Positions 5,862-6,235 of a stretch of 6,235 nucleotides of DNA are shown piece by piece. The DNA comes from Chloroflexota bacterium (GTDB lineage: Bacteria; Chloroflexota; Anaerolineae; UBA3071), in contig JACNHM010000318.1 in NCBI GenBank assembly GCA_014383605.1, forward strand, positions 1 through 6,235, read 5' to 3'. The first letter of the stretch is position 1, and each line of letters opens with the position of its first letter. Below the pieces are notes generated by a model. It ran no database searches. It was not told the DNA's origin and saw nothing but the letters and a program-made list of their open reading frames with translations. The position numbers and the translations under genes are program-made.

Positions 5862-6235
5862 ATGGGGCTGGAGAAGGAGTCCAACAAGCGAATGGCTGAG
5901 CATCTCTCAAAGGAACTCTGTCAGATGGTGGCCGAAGAAGTCCTGCGCAACCGGGACTGGCGCCTGGCTTACGAAGGGCTGGGGATCACCAAGCGTCTCG
6001 CAGAGAGCTTCGTGGGCGAAGTGTTACAGGAAGCTCAGCGCAAGCAACGGGAGGCGCGTCGTATCCAGTCACTGCGGCAGGTCGTGGAACGAGCAACCAT
6101 CACCTGTTACTGCCGCCGCCTCTACGAAGCTTGTCGGGCTCACCGCACGCTGCGCCAGCAACGGGCCTGGCAGGAGTTGTCAGCCTATCTGCTCACCGCC
6201 GCGCACTGGAAAATGCCCGACGATCATGCGCAAGC
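5862..6235 (+). CDS. Second sigma-factor-like gene, 5' part only (cut by the window edge)
   Basis: An open frame of 124 complete codons with no stop before the window end. ATG 5862 has AGGGG five bases upstream (5852-5856). In-frame ATG 5892 has AAGGAG (5874-5879) at a longer 12-base spacing and suits the predicted transcription start better, so the start is unsettled. The visible part is helical and charged. It resembles the N-terminal extension of the sigma protein at 32-886: both contain a C-R-x-V/L-Y motif (CRVY, C79 there; CRRLY, C84 here) followed 19-21 residues later by AW (W100 there, W103 here) and a region-2-like helix (AWQELSAYLLTAAHW). This suggests a paralogous sigma factor whose conserved regions lie mostly beyond the window. 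Without region 4 the assignment is an inference; an unrelated helical protein is possible. Confidence 0.6.
   Translation, partial: MGLEKESNKRMAEHLSKELCQMVAEEVLRNRDWRLAYEGLGITKRLAESFVGEVLQEAQRKQREARRIQSLRQVVERATITCYCRRLYEACRAHRTLRQQRAWQELSAYLLTAAHWKMPDDHAQ

Noticed and set aside
5633..5887. Open frame of 84 codons on the minus strand in the divergent region
   Set aside because: It would overlap the promoter and start of the second sigma-like gene, has no signal or domain and no convincing RBS. The regulatory reading of the region is better supported.
1..6235. CRISPR array, tRNA, rRNA, insertion sequence or attachment site
   Set aside because: Looked for because TPR-CHAT proteins occur in type III-E CRISPR loci. 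No spaced non-coding repeats, transposase, terminal inverted repeats or tRNA-like folds were seen.

Overview
The window looks like accessory regulatory DNA from a GC-rich bacterium, most probably a member of the Chloroflexota. That placement is an inference from protein style: sigma factors with long N-terminal extensions, an anti-sigma-like protein with a CxxC...HxxxCxxC zinc finger joined to a beta-rich tail, and a large TPR-CHAT protein. No ribosomal or other marker gene is present to confirm it.

Layout, left to right. A sigma-70-family (ECF-like) gene occupies 32-886. An AT-rich spacer of about 216 bp follows and carries a perfect-consensus housekeeping promoter pointing backwards, towards the sigma gene. 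An anti-sigma-like zinc-finger protein (1103-1972) then runs directly into a very large TPR-CHAT protease gene (1969-5403) through a stop/start overlap. A dyad at 5421-5450 separates that operon from a convergent 35-codon gene on the minus strand (5487-5594). This small gene has an excellent ribosome-binding site and encodes a signal peptide followed by only about eight residues. A divergent intergenic region (5595-5861) holds dyads and a forward promoter. That promoter leads into the 5' part of a second sigma-like gene (5862 to the window edge) built like the first.

Working model (inference). The zinc-finger protein sequesters the sigma factor in the cytoplasm. The TPR domain of the CHAT protein senses a ligand and activates the His/Cys caspase-like protease. 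The protease cleaves the anti-sigma protein and frees the sigma factor. This resembles the Csx29 / Csx30 / CASP-sigma cascade of type III-E CRISPR, but no CRISPR part is visible here. The adjacent micro-gene resembles a peptide-pheromone precursor and could supply the ligand for the TPR domain. The second sigma-like gene suggests a neighbouring or duplicated module continuing to the right.
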